46,450 nucleotides of DNA from Caldifarciminota bacterium (GCA_015494735.1 WGAQ01000159.1:1-46450), one strand, 5' to 3'. Shown: positions 16,520 to 24,754, counted from the first letter of the stretch. A program made the numbers and translations. Notes: generated by a model from the sequence alone, not told the origin.

Positions 16520-16537
16520 GGGAGGGTTCTCCCTCCC
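16520..16537 (+). terminator. Hairpin between the lipoprotein and kinase genes
   Basis: GGGAGGG-TTCT-CCCTCCC, a perfect 7-bp stem followed by CTCTTTCCC, lies five bases after the lipoprotein stop and ten before the next ATG. It is nearly identical to the hairpin at 1562-1579. It may end the operon or leave partial read-through. Confidence 0.55.
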
Positions 16538-16546
16538 CTCTTTCCC

Positions 16547-17317
16547 ATGAAAATACTGGAGAGTCTCCAGGACGGCTCCGACAGGGTCTTCCACAGGGTG
16601 GAATGGGAAGGCAGGACAGCAATCCTCCTCAGGGATGAAAATCCGGATTCCCTGAGGAAGTACGTGGAAATAGATGAGATGCTCCGTCCGTATTCCCCCG
16701 AAATCTACAGATTCGATGGGAAAAGTATCCTGATGGAGGACCTGGGCAACGAATCCCTTTACGAATGGATGAGAAAGGGACGCCCCGCCGAGATATACTT
16801 TCAGGTTCTGGACGCGCTGAGGGAAATCCAGAGGATAGATTGCAGGGGACTTCCGGATTTCGGAAGGGATGCACTGGTGGGGGAGGTGGAATATTTCCTC
16901 CGGTGGAATCCCCACATGTCCCGCCTTAAGGACTTCCTGATGGACAATGCCCTCCTCCTGTCCGCCATGGAAGAGAGGGCCTTCATGCACAGGGATTTCC
17001 AGTCGCGAAACATCTTCATCAAAGGGGGAAGAATCCGCCTGATAGACTTCCAGTCAGCCCACTGCGGGCATCCGTACTACGACCTGGCCAGCCTTCTGTG
17101 GGACCCCTACGTGAATCTGCAGAGGGATTTCAGGAAGGAACTGGCGGAATACTACGGTGCGGACATCCATCTTTTGAAGAGGTTCGCCATTCAGAGGCTC
17201 GCACAGGCAACAGCTGCCTACAGGAAATTATCCAGAAGGAAACCCTTCTTCGAAAGATTCATCCCGATATCGACCAATACCCTGATGGAACTCATCGATG
17301 AAGTGAATTCGAATTAG
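16547..17317 (+). CDS. Aminoglycoside-phosphotransferase-fold kinase (AmgK-like)
   Basis: The protein has 256 residues. GSDRVFHR (10-17) resembles the nucleotide-binding start of AmgK, and MHRDFQSRNIF plus RLIDFQSAHCGHPYYDLASL carry the catalytic Asp and the metal-binding DFG-like Asp of the APH family. AmgK phosphorylates N-acetylmuramate or N-acetylglucosamine at the anomeric position in cell-wall recycling. That fits the envelope genes upstream, but no MurU nucleotidyltransferase is adjacent, so the substrate is uncertain. The start at 16547 is chosen because the earlier frame overlaps a hairpin. Confidence 0.7.
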   Translation: MKILESLQDGSDRVFHRVEWEGRTAILLRDENPDSLRKYVEIDEMLRPYSPEIYRFDGKSILMEDLGNESLYEWMRKGRPAEIYFQVLDALREIQRIDCRGLPDFGRDALVGEVEYFLRWNPHMSRLKDFLMDNALLLSAMEERAFMHRDFQSRNIFIKGGRIRLIDFQSAHCGHPYYDLASLLWDPYVNLQRDFRKELAEYYGADIHLLKRFAIQRLAQATAAYRKLSRRKPFFERFIPISTNTLMELIDEVNSN

Positions 17318-17318
17318 A

Positions 17319-17336
17319 GGCCAGAGGATTCCGGCC
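17319..17336. terminator. Interrupted hairpin between convergent genes
   Basis: GGCC (17319-17322) and GGCC (17333-17336) pair, with a mismatch and two to three more inner pairs. It sits between the stop codons of convergent genes at 17317 and 17340 and may serve both. Confidence 0.4.
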
Positions 17337-17339
17337 CAA

Positions 17340-17705
17340 TCAGTCAGCAACTGGAATCACAGGCTCCACCCTGGGCAATACCTTCTCCGGTGTCAGCCTG
17401 TGGTCCACCTTCCACAGACCCCTCAGAATCTTGAGAGCATCTGCCCTCGCAACCGTGGCCTTATCCTGGGGCAACTTTGCCAGCTTGGGCTCTATATGCT
17501 CCTTCCAGATTTCCACTCCCCTGCGGTAGCCCCATGCCCTCACGTTGGTGGGGTGCTTCACGAGAAATTCCTGGGCCAGTTCCAGAGCCCTGTCCACCTC
17601 TCCAACGGACAGGAGTTCGGCTATCCTGGCTTCCACCTTGTAGGACTTCTTCTTAAGCTTCCTCTTCTGCTGCTTTCTTATCTGATACTGCTTCCACCTG
17701 CTCAT
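17340..17705 (-). CDS. Small basic protein with a TPR-like motif, unknown
   Basis: The protein has 121 residues. The N terminus is extremely basic (KQYQIRKQQKRKLKKKSYK), followed by a helix pair resembling one TPR repeat (VDRALELAQEFLVKHPTNVR) and a helical tail. The ATG at 17705 follows AAAGGAGGG; the longer frame from 17732 would lose this site. The basic N terminus suggests RNA, DNA or membrane-surface binding, but no family is recognised. It is monocistronic, with its own promoter divergent from the TPR protein at 17769. Confidence 0.65.
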   Translation of the reverse strand: MSRWKQYQIRKQQKRKLKKKSYKVEARIAELLSVGEVDRALELAQEFLVKHPTNVRAWGYRRGVEIWKEHIEPKLAKLPQDKATVARADALKILRGLWKVDHRLTPEKVLPRVEPVIPVAD

Positions 17706-17732
17706 CTGTCCCTCCTTTATGGATTGCCCCAA

Positions 17733-17738
17733 ATTTTA
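17733..17738 (-). promoter_or_regulatory. TAAAAT for the small basic protein
   Basis: On the minus strand the box lies 27 bases before the ATG at 17705, leaving a leader of about 20 nt with a Shine-Dalgarno site. It is a leadered contrast to the leaderless genes. It is divergent from TAAAAT at 17756-17761, only 17 bases away. Confidence 0.5.
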
Positions 17739-17755
17739 CAGCACCCGAAACGGTG

Positions 17756-17761
17756 TAAAAT
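17756..17761 (+). promoter_or_regulatory. TAAAAT before the TPR-like gene
   Basis: It ends seven bases before the GTG at 17769 and four before the GTG at 17766, which matches the leaderless spacing seen elsewhere. Confidence 0.5.
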
Positions 17762-17768
17762 TACGGTG

Positions 17769-18950
17769 GTGCTTCTGTTAATCCTCGCCCAGAATCCCGG
17801 CGAAATAGGCTCCCTGATAGAAAGGGGAATGGTGGACTCGGTCTTCAGGATTCTGGAAAATTCCCCCTCACCCGCGGATTTCACCCTGGCATACAGTTTG
17901 ATGATGCGGAGCCCTTATTCCAACAGGATTCCCCGCCTCATAGAACTGGGAAGGAAGAAGTTCGGAAAGCGCTTCATGAATCAGCAGGCTTTCCAGTACT
18001 ATCTGGACAGGGGGGACCTGGACAGAGCTCTCGAAGAATTGAACTTCATGTATGGACTCCAGTCCGTGAAAGAGAAATTCCTGATGCTCGAGGAAAAATT
18101 CGGGGACAGGGTGTGGAAGAGTCTGAGGAAATTGAAGAATCCCTCCCCCACCCTGAGAAGGGTGGCAGCATCCCTGCTTATAGAAAGGGGGGACTACGAC
18201 AACGCCATATCCCTTGCCCGCTCCTTCGAGGATACGGTACGGATAGCCAGAGTCCTGATGAAGAGGGGGAAATACGACCTGGTGGTCCGCCTCCTGGAGA
18301 AGGACTACAGAAGGAGAAAGGAAACCATGAAACTCTACGGGCTTGCCCTGTACCACATGGGCCTGTACTCCGAAGCAGCCCGGATTCTGGAGAAGGTGGA
18401 CCCGAAAGCAGCCTCCAGAGCATACCTCAGGGCAGGTGATTTCGAGAGGGCTGAGCGCCTCTCTGCGGATACCATTACCCTGATTAAAACCAGCTTCGCA
18501 CGGGGGAACTATCCGAAGGTCATCGACCTGTGCAGCAGAATCCTGACCCCGGAGTGCATCGCGGCAGCCCTCTTTGCTTATCCAGACAGTGCAATGGAAG
18601 TCATAGCCCGGCTCTCCATAAGGGCCCGGAAGGTCTCACCCGCCACTGGAATACTGGTCCAGGTCTTTTCCAGTTATCCCCCCGGGACGGTGAGGATGTT
18701 CATGGAAAACGTATTCAGAGGGACGAATCACCGGATGGAAGAGGAGCTGTACCATCTGTCCATGGCCCTCAGGGGGGAAATGGAGGGGAGAGAGGGAATG
18801 GCGATAGAGCACTACAGCCGGATTAAGGGATGGGCCAGGCCATTCGCCCTGTACAGATTGTACGTCCTCACGGGAAAGGAAGAGTACAGGAAGGAATTGC
18901 TCGATGATTACCCCCAGAGCGCCTATTCCATGATGGTGGCGCGGGAGTGA
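17769..18950 (+). CDS. TPR-like helical repeat protein, exported
   Basis: The protein has 393 residues. The proposed GTG start gives a short leader (MLLLILAQNPG) and then helical repeats such as RGDLDRALEELNF, RGDYDNAISLARSF, RGKYDLVVRLLE and MGLYSEAARILEK, in TPR style. The C-terminal YDDYPQSAYSMM-like end (LLDDYPQSAYSMMV) resembles the SLT/YbgF-type PQS-A-Y motif seen before lytic domains, but no enzymatic domain is present. An alternative TTG at 17724 would add a basic N-region (HPKRCK) and make a normal signal peptide; the promoter position argues against it. It is probably periplasmic scaffolding. Confidence 0.65.
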   Translation: MLLLILAQNPGEIGSLIERGMVDSVFRILENSPSPADFTLAYSLMMRSPYSNRIPRLIELGRKKFGKRFMNQQAFQYYLDRGDLDRALEELNFMYGLQSVKEKFLMLEEKFGDRVWKSLRKLKNPSPTLRRVAASLLIERGDYDNAISLARSFEDTVRIARVLMKRGKYDLVVRLLEKDYRRRKETMKLYGLALYHMGLYSEAARILEKVDPKAASRAYLRAGDFERAERLSADTITLIKTSFARGNYPKVIDLCSRILTPECIAAALFAYPDSAMEVIARLSIRARKVSPATGILVQVFSSYPPGTVRMFMENVFRGTNHRMEEELYHLSMALRGEMEGREGMAIEHYSRIKGWARPFALYRLYVLTGKEEYRKELLDDYPQSAYSMMVARE

Positions 18951-18953
18951 GAA

Positions 18954-20603
18954 TCAGAACATGTTCCCCACGCCGAAGTAAATCCTGACATCCGCAGGGA
19001 AGACCCTGAACTTATCGTTCACAGCGAAATCGATGCGTATGGGGGCAAATCCCGCATAGAACCTCAATCCGAACCCATACCCGATGGCGGGTTTTTTAGA
19101 GAAGAGAAGGGAAAGGGTGTCCGAGGTCCACGCCCCATCCATGAAGAGGACGAATCCGAACCTGGAGGTCAGATGATTCCTGTACTCCAGATTGAAGTTC
19201 AGGTAATTGGTGGAAGCGGGATTCAGACTATCGCTGACCACGGTTCCTATGCTGTTGAAGTCGTATCCCCTCACGGAACCCTCCCCCCCAAGGAGGAATC
19301 TCTCGCTGTAGGGGACCTCCTCGCGGGAGAAAATCTGGCCTCCCCTGAGCCTGAGGGCCAGTGTGTGGATATCCAGACTCCGGTATATGGCATACACTTC
19401 CGTCAACTTCCAGAAACTGGCCCCCGAAAAGGCCCTCTGGGTGTAAAGGGACATGAGGACACCGAAGGTGGCATCCAGTATGTTGTTCCTGTCATCGTAA
19501 GTGGCCCTCTGGAAGATGCTGTTTATGTTCATGTAGGGCTGATAGGTGAAGGCCTCCGTCTTCTTCCAGGAGAGGCCCAGGTGAACGTAGAAGTACCTCG
19601 AGAATTCCTTTATGGTCTCCGCGTTGAGGCCGTACTCGTTTACATCCTTCGTCCTGTAGTGGAAGGCATTCATGTTAAACCGTAGATTCTTCCTGTCCAG
19701 GAAGTACCTCTCCCTGTAATATATGTCCAGCCTCCTCTCGTATATGCTGACCCCATCGGAAAAGGAGAAGAGAAGGACCGGGGCAACTTCCAGATTCTGC
19801 ATGTTTCCAAAAATGTTGTAGTGTCCGAGACGAAAACTCAGGTACAGATATGATGGATAGGTGAAACCCAAGTTGTTCTCCAGATATCTCAACTTACTCT
19901 CCTTCACCACGAAGACCAGAATGCTGTCGTCCCTTATCCTGTAATTGACGGCGTCGAATACCTGAAGCGAATACAGTCTCCTGACCGACTCCATAACCCT
20001 GGAATACCGGAACACCTCCGGAGGATGAATCACTATCTCCTTGAAGAAGATGGCGGAGCGTATGTGATGATTGCCCTCGATGACGATTTTCTTTATCGTA
20101 ACGGGAGGACCGGATGAAATCTTCTCCTTAAGAACCACGGCGGTATCGTTCAGGAATGTGGTATCGCGGGTCATCTGGAAGTGGGGGTAGCCGTTTTCGT
20201 AGTAGAAGTAGTAGATATCGGTCTCCAGCGAGGATATGAAGTCCTCATCGTAGGGTACCGGACGGAAATTCCTCTCCAGGCGGGCAACGTACGGCAGGAT
20301 GGTGTCCCCCTCGAACACCAGGTCCACTATCCACGCCCTCCTCCCCTCCTGTATCTTAAGGAAGATGTCCACGGTGGCATCCGGATTTATCCTGTAGGAG
20401 CTCTCTATCCTGGCGGAGAAGAAGCCCTTGCTCGCATAGAGTATCTGAAGCCTGGCCACTCCCGAGCGAAGCCTCACCCGGCTGAAGGCTCCCCCCTCCT
20501 TCAATCTGAGGGCTTCCACAATCCTGTGGGTGGGGAAGAAGTGATTCCCCTCGACATTTATGGAGCGAATTTTGAGATAAGAAAGGAGAAAGAAGGGGAG
20601 CAA
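18954..20603 (-). CDS. Omp85-family outer membrane protein (BamA/TamA-like)
   Basis: The protein has 549 residues. After a nine-residue hydrophobic leader come three or so POTRA domains (about 10-245: IRSINVEGNHFF, WIVDLVFEGD, IKKIVIEGNH), then a 16-strand-type barrel. The barrel shows the Omp85 signature FLLGGEGSVRGYDFNS and the closing GFGLRFYAGFAPIRIDFA motif. BamA usually has five POTRAs and about 800 residues, so this shorter form resembles TamA or a minimal BamA. The start is TTG at 20603 with a GGGGGG ribosome site, 10 bases after the stop of V-ATPase subunit A; no earlier start is available. Confidence 0.85.
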   Translation of the reverse strand: MLPFFLLSYLKIRSINVEGNHFFPTHRIVEALRLKEGGAFSRVRLRSGVARLQILYASKGFFSARIESSYRINPDATVDIFLKIQEGRRAWIVDLVFEGDTILPYVARLERNFRPVPYDEDFISSLETDIYYFYYENGYPHFQMTRDTTFLNDTAVVLKEKISSGPPVTIKKIVIEGNHHIRSAIFFKEIVIHPPEVFRYSRVMESVRRLYSLQVFDAVNYRIRDDSILVFVVKESKLRYLENNLGFTYPSYLYLSFRLGHYNIFGNMQNLEVAPVLLFSFSDGVSIYERRLDIYYRERYFLDRKNLRFNMNAFHYRTKDVNEYGLNAETIKEFSRYFYVHLGLSWKKTEAFTYQPYMNINSIFQRATYDDRNNILDATFGVLMSLYTQRAFSGASFWKLTEVYAIYRSLDIHTLALRLRGGQIFSREEVPYSERFLLGGEGSVRGYDFNSIGTVVSDSLNPASTNYLNFNLEYRNHLTSRFGFVLFMDGAWTSDTLSLLFSKKPAIGYGFGLRFYAGFAPIRIDFAVNDKFRVFPADVRIYFGVGNMF

Positions 20604-20613
20604 GGCACCCCCC

Positions 20614-22413
20614 TTATACTGCTTCCCTTCTCTTGGAAAGTTCCTGCTTCAGAGAGTTGAGTATATCCTGAGCCACGGCATCCACCTTATCCTCGGGCTC
20701 CTCCTTCAGACGCATAATCCGCTCCACCTGCGGAAGGGTCGGAATCTCGTCCGCTTCCAGAATCTCCTCCTCCACTGCCCTGCGGATTTCCTCGTAGAAC
20801 TTATAAATGGTGTCCATCATGACGAACTGCTTGTGGAGGGAGCAGTCAGCATCCACGGGATGGAATGCATTCTGCTGTAGATAACCGATTCGGATAATCC
20901 TTCCGATTTCCAGCATGACCCTCTCCATCTCCTGAAGGGCATCGGGACCGATGAGTTGCACGATTTCCTCGAGTTCGGCCTCCTTCTGAAGCACCTCGGA
21001 AATCCAGGTGCGCCTCTCGCTCCAGAGCTCGTTGACATTCTCTTTATACCACTTCTCTATGAGGGGATAGTAAAGGGTATAACTCTTGAGCCAGTTGATG
21101 GCCGGATAGTGCCTCCTCCTGGCCAGGTTGGAATCCAGAGCCCAGAAGGCACCCACCACCCTGAGGGTGGCCTGAGTAACGGGCTCGGAGTAATCACCTC
21201 CCTGAGGGGACACCGCACCAACCGCCGTAACGGAACCCTCCTGATTGGACAGGGTCCTGACGCGGCCGGTCCTCTCGTAGAAGGCTGCGAGCCTGGAGGA
21301 CAGATAGGTGGGATAACCCTCTTCACCGGGCATCTCCTCGAGACGAGAGGACAACTCCCTCAGGGCCTCCGCCCATCTGGAAGTGGAGTCCGCCAGAAGG
21401 AGCACATTGTAGCCCATATCCCTGTAGTACTCCGCAAGGGTAATACCGGTGTAGATGGACGCTTCACGGGCGGCAACGGGCATGTTGGAGGTGTTCACCA
21501 CCAGTATGGTCCTGTTCATGAGGGGCTCTCCGGGTCTTGTGGGGTCCTCCAGCTCGGGGAATTCGGTCAGAACTTCTGTCATCTCGTTTCCACGCTCACC
21601 GCATCCGATGTAAACCACCACGTCCACCCTCGCATACTTGGCCAGGGTCTGCTCCGTAACCGTCTTACCGGTGCCGAATCCACCGGGCAGACCTGCGTTT
21701 CCGCCCAGCGCTATGGGGAATAGGGTATCCAGAATCCTCTGACCCGTCTGGAGGGGGATGGTGGGAAGCTCCTTCCGGAGGACAGGCCTGGGAACACGGA
21801 CGGGCCACTTGTGGGCCATCCTGATTTCGTACTCCTTACCGGTCTCGTCGTCCTTTATAACCGCAATGGTATCGTGAACCGTATAGGAACCTTCCTTTAT
21901 ATCCACGACCGTAAAGGTCTTCTCGAAGTCTTCCTTATCGAACTCCGTCTTACCGATGATGTTGGGAGGTACCATCACCCTGTGGGGAATGGAGGGGGTT
22001 TCCTGCACCTCCCCTATCACGCTTCCCAGCTTAACCTTATCGCCCACCTTTACTGTGGGCCTGAATTCCCACTTCTTTTCCGGGTCGAGGGCCGGAATAT
22101 CCACGCCCCTGGTAATGAAGGGACCAACCCTGTCCCTGATAACGTCGAGGGGACGCTGAATTCCGTCGAATGCCTGTCCGAGAAGTCCGGGGCCCAGTTC
22201 CACAACCAGCGATTCTCCAGTCCTCTCTATGGGCTCTCCCACGAAGAGTCCGGAAGTGTCCTCGTAAACCTGTATGAATGCTGTATCTCCCTTAAGCCTG
22301 ATTATCTCTCCCACCAGTTTTTCCTTACCCACCTTCACGATTTCGTTCATTCGGGCCCCTCTGAGACCCTTTCCAACGACCAGTACGCCCGCTATCCTCG
22401 AAATCTCAGCCAT
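20614..22413 (-). CDS. atpA: V/A-type ATP synthase catalytic subunit A
   Basis: The protein has 599 residues, normal for the family. The Walker A motif is GGFGTGKT (244-251); the family usually has GPFGSGKT, so the proline is replaced. The A-specific insert (about 110-200), YIGCGERGNEM, NTSNMPVAAREASIYTG and SQQGGDYSEPV-type sequence (SPQGGDYSEPVTQ) are all present. It is the nucleotide-hydrolysing or ATP-forming subunit of the V1 head. No subunit B follows; instead the Omp85 gene comes next, apparently in the same transcript. A TAAAAT box ends six bases before the ATG. Confidence 0.95.
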   Translation of the reverse strand: MAEISRIAGVLVVGKGLRGARMNEIVKVGKEKLVGEIIRLKGDTAFIQVYEDTSGLFVGEPIERTGESLVVELGPGLLGQAFDGIQRPLDVIRDRVGPFITRGVDIPALDPEKKWEFRPTVKVGDKVKLGSVIGEVQETPSIPHRVMVPPNIIGKTEFDKEDFEKTFTVVDIKEGSYTVHDTIAVIKDDETGKEYEIRMAHKWPVRVPRPVLRKELPTIPLQTGQRILDTLFPIALGGNAGLPGGFGTGKTVTEQTLAKYARVDVVVYIGCGERGNEMTEVLTEFPELEDPTRPGEPLMNRTILVVNTSNMPVAAREASIYTGITLAEYYRDMGYNVLLLADSTSRWAEALRELSSRLEEMPGEEGYPTYLSSRLAAFYERTGRVRTLSNQEGSVTAVGAVSPQGGDYSEPVTQATLRVVGAFWALDSNLARRRHYPAINWLKSYTLYYPLIEKWYKENVNELWSERRTWISEVLQKEAELEEIVQLIGPDALQEMERVMLEIGRIIRIGYLQQNAFHPVDADCSLHKQFVMMDTIYKFYEEIRRAVEEEILEADEIPTLPQVERIMRLKEEPEDKVDAVAQDILNSLKQELSKRREAV

Positions 22414-22419
22414 GGGCTA

Positions 22420-22425
22420 ATTTTA
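22420..22425 (-). promoter_or_regulatory. TAAAAT six bases before atpA
   Basis: On the minus strand this -10-like box leaves no room for an untranslated leader, so atpA is a candidate leaderless gene. Confidence 0.55.
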
Positions 22426-22498
22426 AAGTCTCAAATTGTCATGGAGCGGGCAGGTGCGATATTGGAAGAACCGTTTTCACAAAGGGGATGAGTTGAAT

Positions 22499-23557
22499 TC
22501 AGGCACTCTCCCCGGAGGTGATTCTCAGGAAAGAGGGGTCTATCTTCTCTATGAGGGCCAGTTGTCCGCATGCGGCCATGACATCCCTTCCCCTAGACCA
22601 GCGCACGGTCATGGGAACATCCAGCATCCTCTTCTTGAGCCTCCAGTAGAAGTCCTCCACCTCCTCCTCCGTGGGGCTCTTCCAGTCGAATTCCGGCACC
22701 GGGTTGTACGGAATGAGGTTTATCTTCACCACCAGACCCCTCGTGAATTCGTACAGGGCCTCCACATCCTCATCCGTGTCGTTGAAACCCGCAAGATGTA
22801 TATACTCCAGGGTTATCCTGCGGCGCTTCTTCTGGTAGTAGTACTTCAGAGCCTCCTTCAACTCGTCCAGTTTGTACTTCCGGGCTATGGGCATTATCTT
22901 CTCCCTCTTCTCCTGAATGGCAGCATGCAGGGACAGGGCCAGTTTCACCCTCCTGTCGAAGTCCGCCAGTTCGTATATGCCCGGGACTATGCCGCTGGTG
23001 GACACGGTTATGTGCCTCACCCCTATCCCCAGACCTATATGGGATGTCATTATGCGTATGGCCTGCTTCACGTTGGGGAGGTTCAGAAGGGGCTCCCCCA
23101 TTCCCATGAAGACCACGTTGGTTATCTTCTGACCCACGGCCTTCTGGATATACAGGACCTGGTCCGCAATCTCCCAGAAGTGGAGGTTCCTCTTAAATCC
23201 GAGGAGCCCCGTGGCACAGAATCTGCATCCGAGGGAACATCCCGACTGGGAAGAGACGCACACGGTCCTGCGATTTTCCGAAGGCATATAGACCGATTCG
23301 AAGTCGGAGAAGAGGAACTTTATGGTGCCATCCACGCTGGAAACCAGTCTCTTCCTCTCCTCTATGGAGCCCACGTAATAACCCTCTTCGATGAGTTTCT
23401 GCCTGAAAACTTTGGGCAAATCGGAGAAGTTTTCTATCCTATCCTCCCCCCTCTTCCATATCCATCGATAGAGCTGAACCCCCCGGTATCTCTTCTCACC
23501 GAGGGCAGACAGTTGCTTCAGGGTAAGGGCCTTGAGGTTCTTAGTGATGGTGTTCAT
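22499..23557 (-). CDS. rlmN: 23S rRNA (adenine-2503-C2)-methyltransferase RlmN
   Basis: The protein has about 352 residues. The radical SAM motif is SGCSLGCRFCATG (CxxxCxxC), with GMGEPLLN and VSTSG blocks and LIPYNPV near the C terminus, typical of RlmN. It methylates A2503 of 23S rRNA and A37 of some tRNAs using two cysteines and a 4Fe-4S cluster; the substrate cysteine pair is in CSLGC-distal sequence near the C terminus (AACGQL). The start is uncertain among ATGs at 23575, 23566, 23563 and 23557; all overlap the 3' end of the SlyD gene. Confidence 0.93.
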   Translation of the reverse strand: MNTITKNLKALTLKQLSALGEKRYRGVQLYRWIWKRGEDRIENFSDLPKVFRQKLIEEGYYVGSIEERKRLVSSVDGTIKFLFSDFESVYMPSENRRTVCVSSQSGCSLGCRFCATGLLGFKRNLHFWEIADQVLYIQKAVGQKITNVVFMGMGEPLLNLPNVKQAIRIMTSHIGLGIGVRHITVSTSGIVPGIYELADFDRRVKLALSLHAAIQEKREKIMPIARKYKLDELKEALKYYYQKKRRRITLEYIHLAGFNDTDEDVEALYEFTRGLVVKINLIPYNPVPEFDWKSPTEEEVEDFYWRLKKRMLDVPMTVRWSRGRDVMAACGQLALIEKIDPSFLRITSGESA

Positions 23558-24029
23558 GTCCATCATCGTGGACATGTCCGTGCTCCAGTTCCTCCGGTGT
23601 TGCATCCCTCACTTCCACCACCTTCACCCTGAACTTCAAATCCTTCCCCGCCAGCGGATGGTTGAAATCCACCACCACCTCCTTTCCCTGGATATCCTTC
23701 ACCGTGAAGGGCAGCACCTCTCCCTCGGGGGTCTGGGCGTAGTACACCATCCCCTTCTGAGGAGTCTGGCCCCCGAATGCCTCCAGGGGCACCCTGTCTA
23801 TTAAATCCTGCCTGTAAAGACCGTAAGCGTCCTTCGCTTCGAGTTCCACTTCCTTCTCATCCCCCACCTTCAACCCCTCCAGAGCCTTCTCCAGACCGGG
23901 GAGCATCGCACCTGTACCATGGATGTACGAGTATTCCGATTCCTCCAACTTCTCTCCAGTCTGAATATCGTACAACTCGTATTGTATCTTCACCACCTTA
24001 TTCTTTTCCACTTTCTGCTGCTCACTCAT
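23541..24029 (-). CDS. slyD: SlyD-like FKBP peptidyl-prolyl isomerase
   Basis: The protein has 162 residues. An FKBP core is split by the insert-in-flap chaperone domain (about 65-130): SYIHGTGAMLPGLEKALEG, AKDAYGLY and VDFNHPLAGKDLKF are diagnostic. The tail HGHVHDDGHEHHH is histidine rich, as in metal-binding SlyD, which aids nickel enzyme maturation and folding. The ATG at 24029 is preferred to an upstream in-frame start because of the -10 box. It overlaps the start of rlmN, so the two are co-transcribed. Confidence 0.93.
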   Translation of the reverse strand: MSEQQKVEKNKVVKIQYELYDIQTGEKLEESEYSYIHGTGAMLPGLEKALEGLKVGDEKEVELEAKDAYGLYRQDLIDRVPLEAFGGQTPQKGMVYYAQTPEGEVLPFTVKDIQGKEVVVDFNHPLAGKDLKFRVKVVEVRDATPEELEHGHVHDDGHEHHH

Positions 24030-24035
24030 TTGCAA

Positions 24036-24041
24036 AGTTTA
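24036..24041 (-). promoter_or_regulatory. TAAACT (in TGTAAACTTT) six bases before slyD
   Basis: The same promoter form as before pstS, khtT, ndk and pckA, on the minus strand. A second TAAAACTTT copy lies about 14 bases further upstream. Confidence 0.55.
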
Positions 24042-24044
24042 CAG

Positions 24045-24250
24045 TAAAGTTTTACGCTTTTTTAAAACTCAACGGGGCACCTTCGGACATGAAGACATGG
24101 TGGGAAAAGTTGAAGGATACGAGGTTCTGGAATAAGGATGAAACATCATCAAGAAGGACCTGCTGTTTATCCGGAAGAGCCCAACGAGAGAGTCTGGAGA
24201 AGATAAAGACTTCGCTATTTCAAAGCCCGTGGGTCTGTGATTTAAAGAGT
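24045..24250 (+). other. Interval with short coding-like fragments, no intact gene
   Basis: Three frames each hold short plausible stretches (for example MKTWWEKLKDTRFWNK, HQEGPAVYPEEPNERVW and RESGEDKDFAISKPVGL), in an order that would suit a small gene broken by indels. None is long enough to assign. No RNA gene or repeat was seen. Confidence 0.25.
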
Positions 24251-24254
24251 TCCA

Positions 24255-24608
24255 CTATTTGCCGTATAGTTGCATTTCCCGGCTGGCCGGATAATCGGGA
24301 ACGACATGGATACCGTCAACATAGATTTTTAAATGAGCCACTATCATACCCTTGTAAGCAAGGGGAACGACCCAAACACTTTCGGGCTCCCCGTATTCAG
24401 CACCATTGAGAACTTCAAGGTCACGGACGATTGCAGGTAAATTATTTCTAATGCTTTCTACTGGCACCGCTGTTATGCCTGCAATAATATGGAGTCCAGG
24501 ATGCAGAAGAGAACCATCTGCCGGATTGAAGTGCAAAACAGCTACCGCTGTTCCTTCGTAAAGCAAGCCTGTTAAAAACCAGAATTTGGTTGTTTTGCAT
24601 TTCTTCAT
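24255..24608 (-). CDS. Hypothetical protein, 117 residues
   Basis: The ATG at 24608 overlaps the TAA of an upstream open frame (TAATG), and the sequence reads as a compact alpha/beta protein: FWFLTGLLYEGTAVAVLHF, LHIIAGITAVPVESI, EPESVWVVPLAYKGMIVAHL and a VDGIHVVPDYP end. No signal peptide or membrane helix is visible. The family is not recognised. A longer frame from 24770 exists, but its N-terminal 54 residues have poor composition and are probably non-coding. It sits in a disturbed region, so it may be the surviving part of a decaying pair. Confidence 0.5.
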   Translation of the reverse strand: MKKCKTTKFWFLTGLLYEGTAVAVLHFNPADGSLLHPGLHIIAGITAVPVESIRNNLPAIVRDLEVLNGAEYGEPESVWVVPLAYKGMIVAHLKIYVDGIHVVPDYPASREMQLYGK

Positions 24609-24754
24609 TAAGGGACGCTGGAGTCCGGAAGAAGGGCCTGAATCATGGTCCTGTGAAGATAGAACCTGCCCCGGTCCCTGAAACCATATTCGACATCCCC
24701 CGGAATTATTCTCCGCTTCCCAACTACTGTGGAAGTTCCATGCTTTAACCTGAC
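24608..24754 (-). pseudogene. 5'-truncated open frame upstream of the hypothetical protein
   Basis: A 48-codon frame (for example VVGKRRIIPGDVEYGFRDRG and RTMIQALLPDSS) ends in TAA overlapping the ATG of the next gene, as in coupled pairs. It has no start codon before the preceding stop, so its 5' part seems lost where the khtT promoter region begins. The family is not recognised. Confidence 0.35.

Noticed and set aside
17724..17768. TTG start at 17724 giving the TPR-like protein a normal basic signal peptide
   Set aside because: It would place the TAAAAT box inside the coding region and overlap the divergent promoter. It is kept as an alternative in the feature text rather than chosen.
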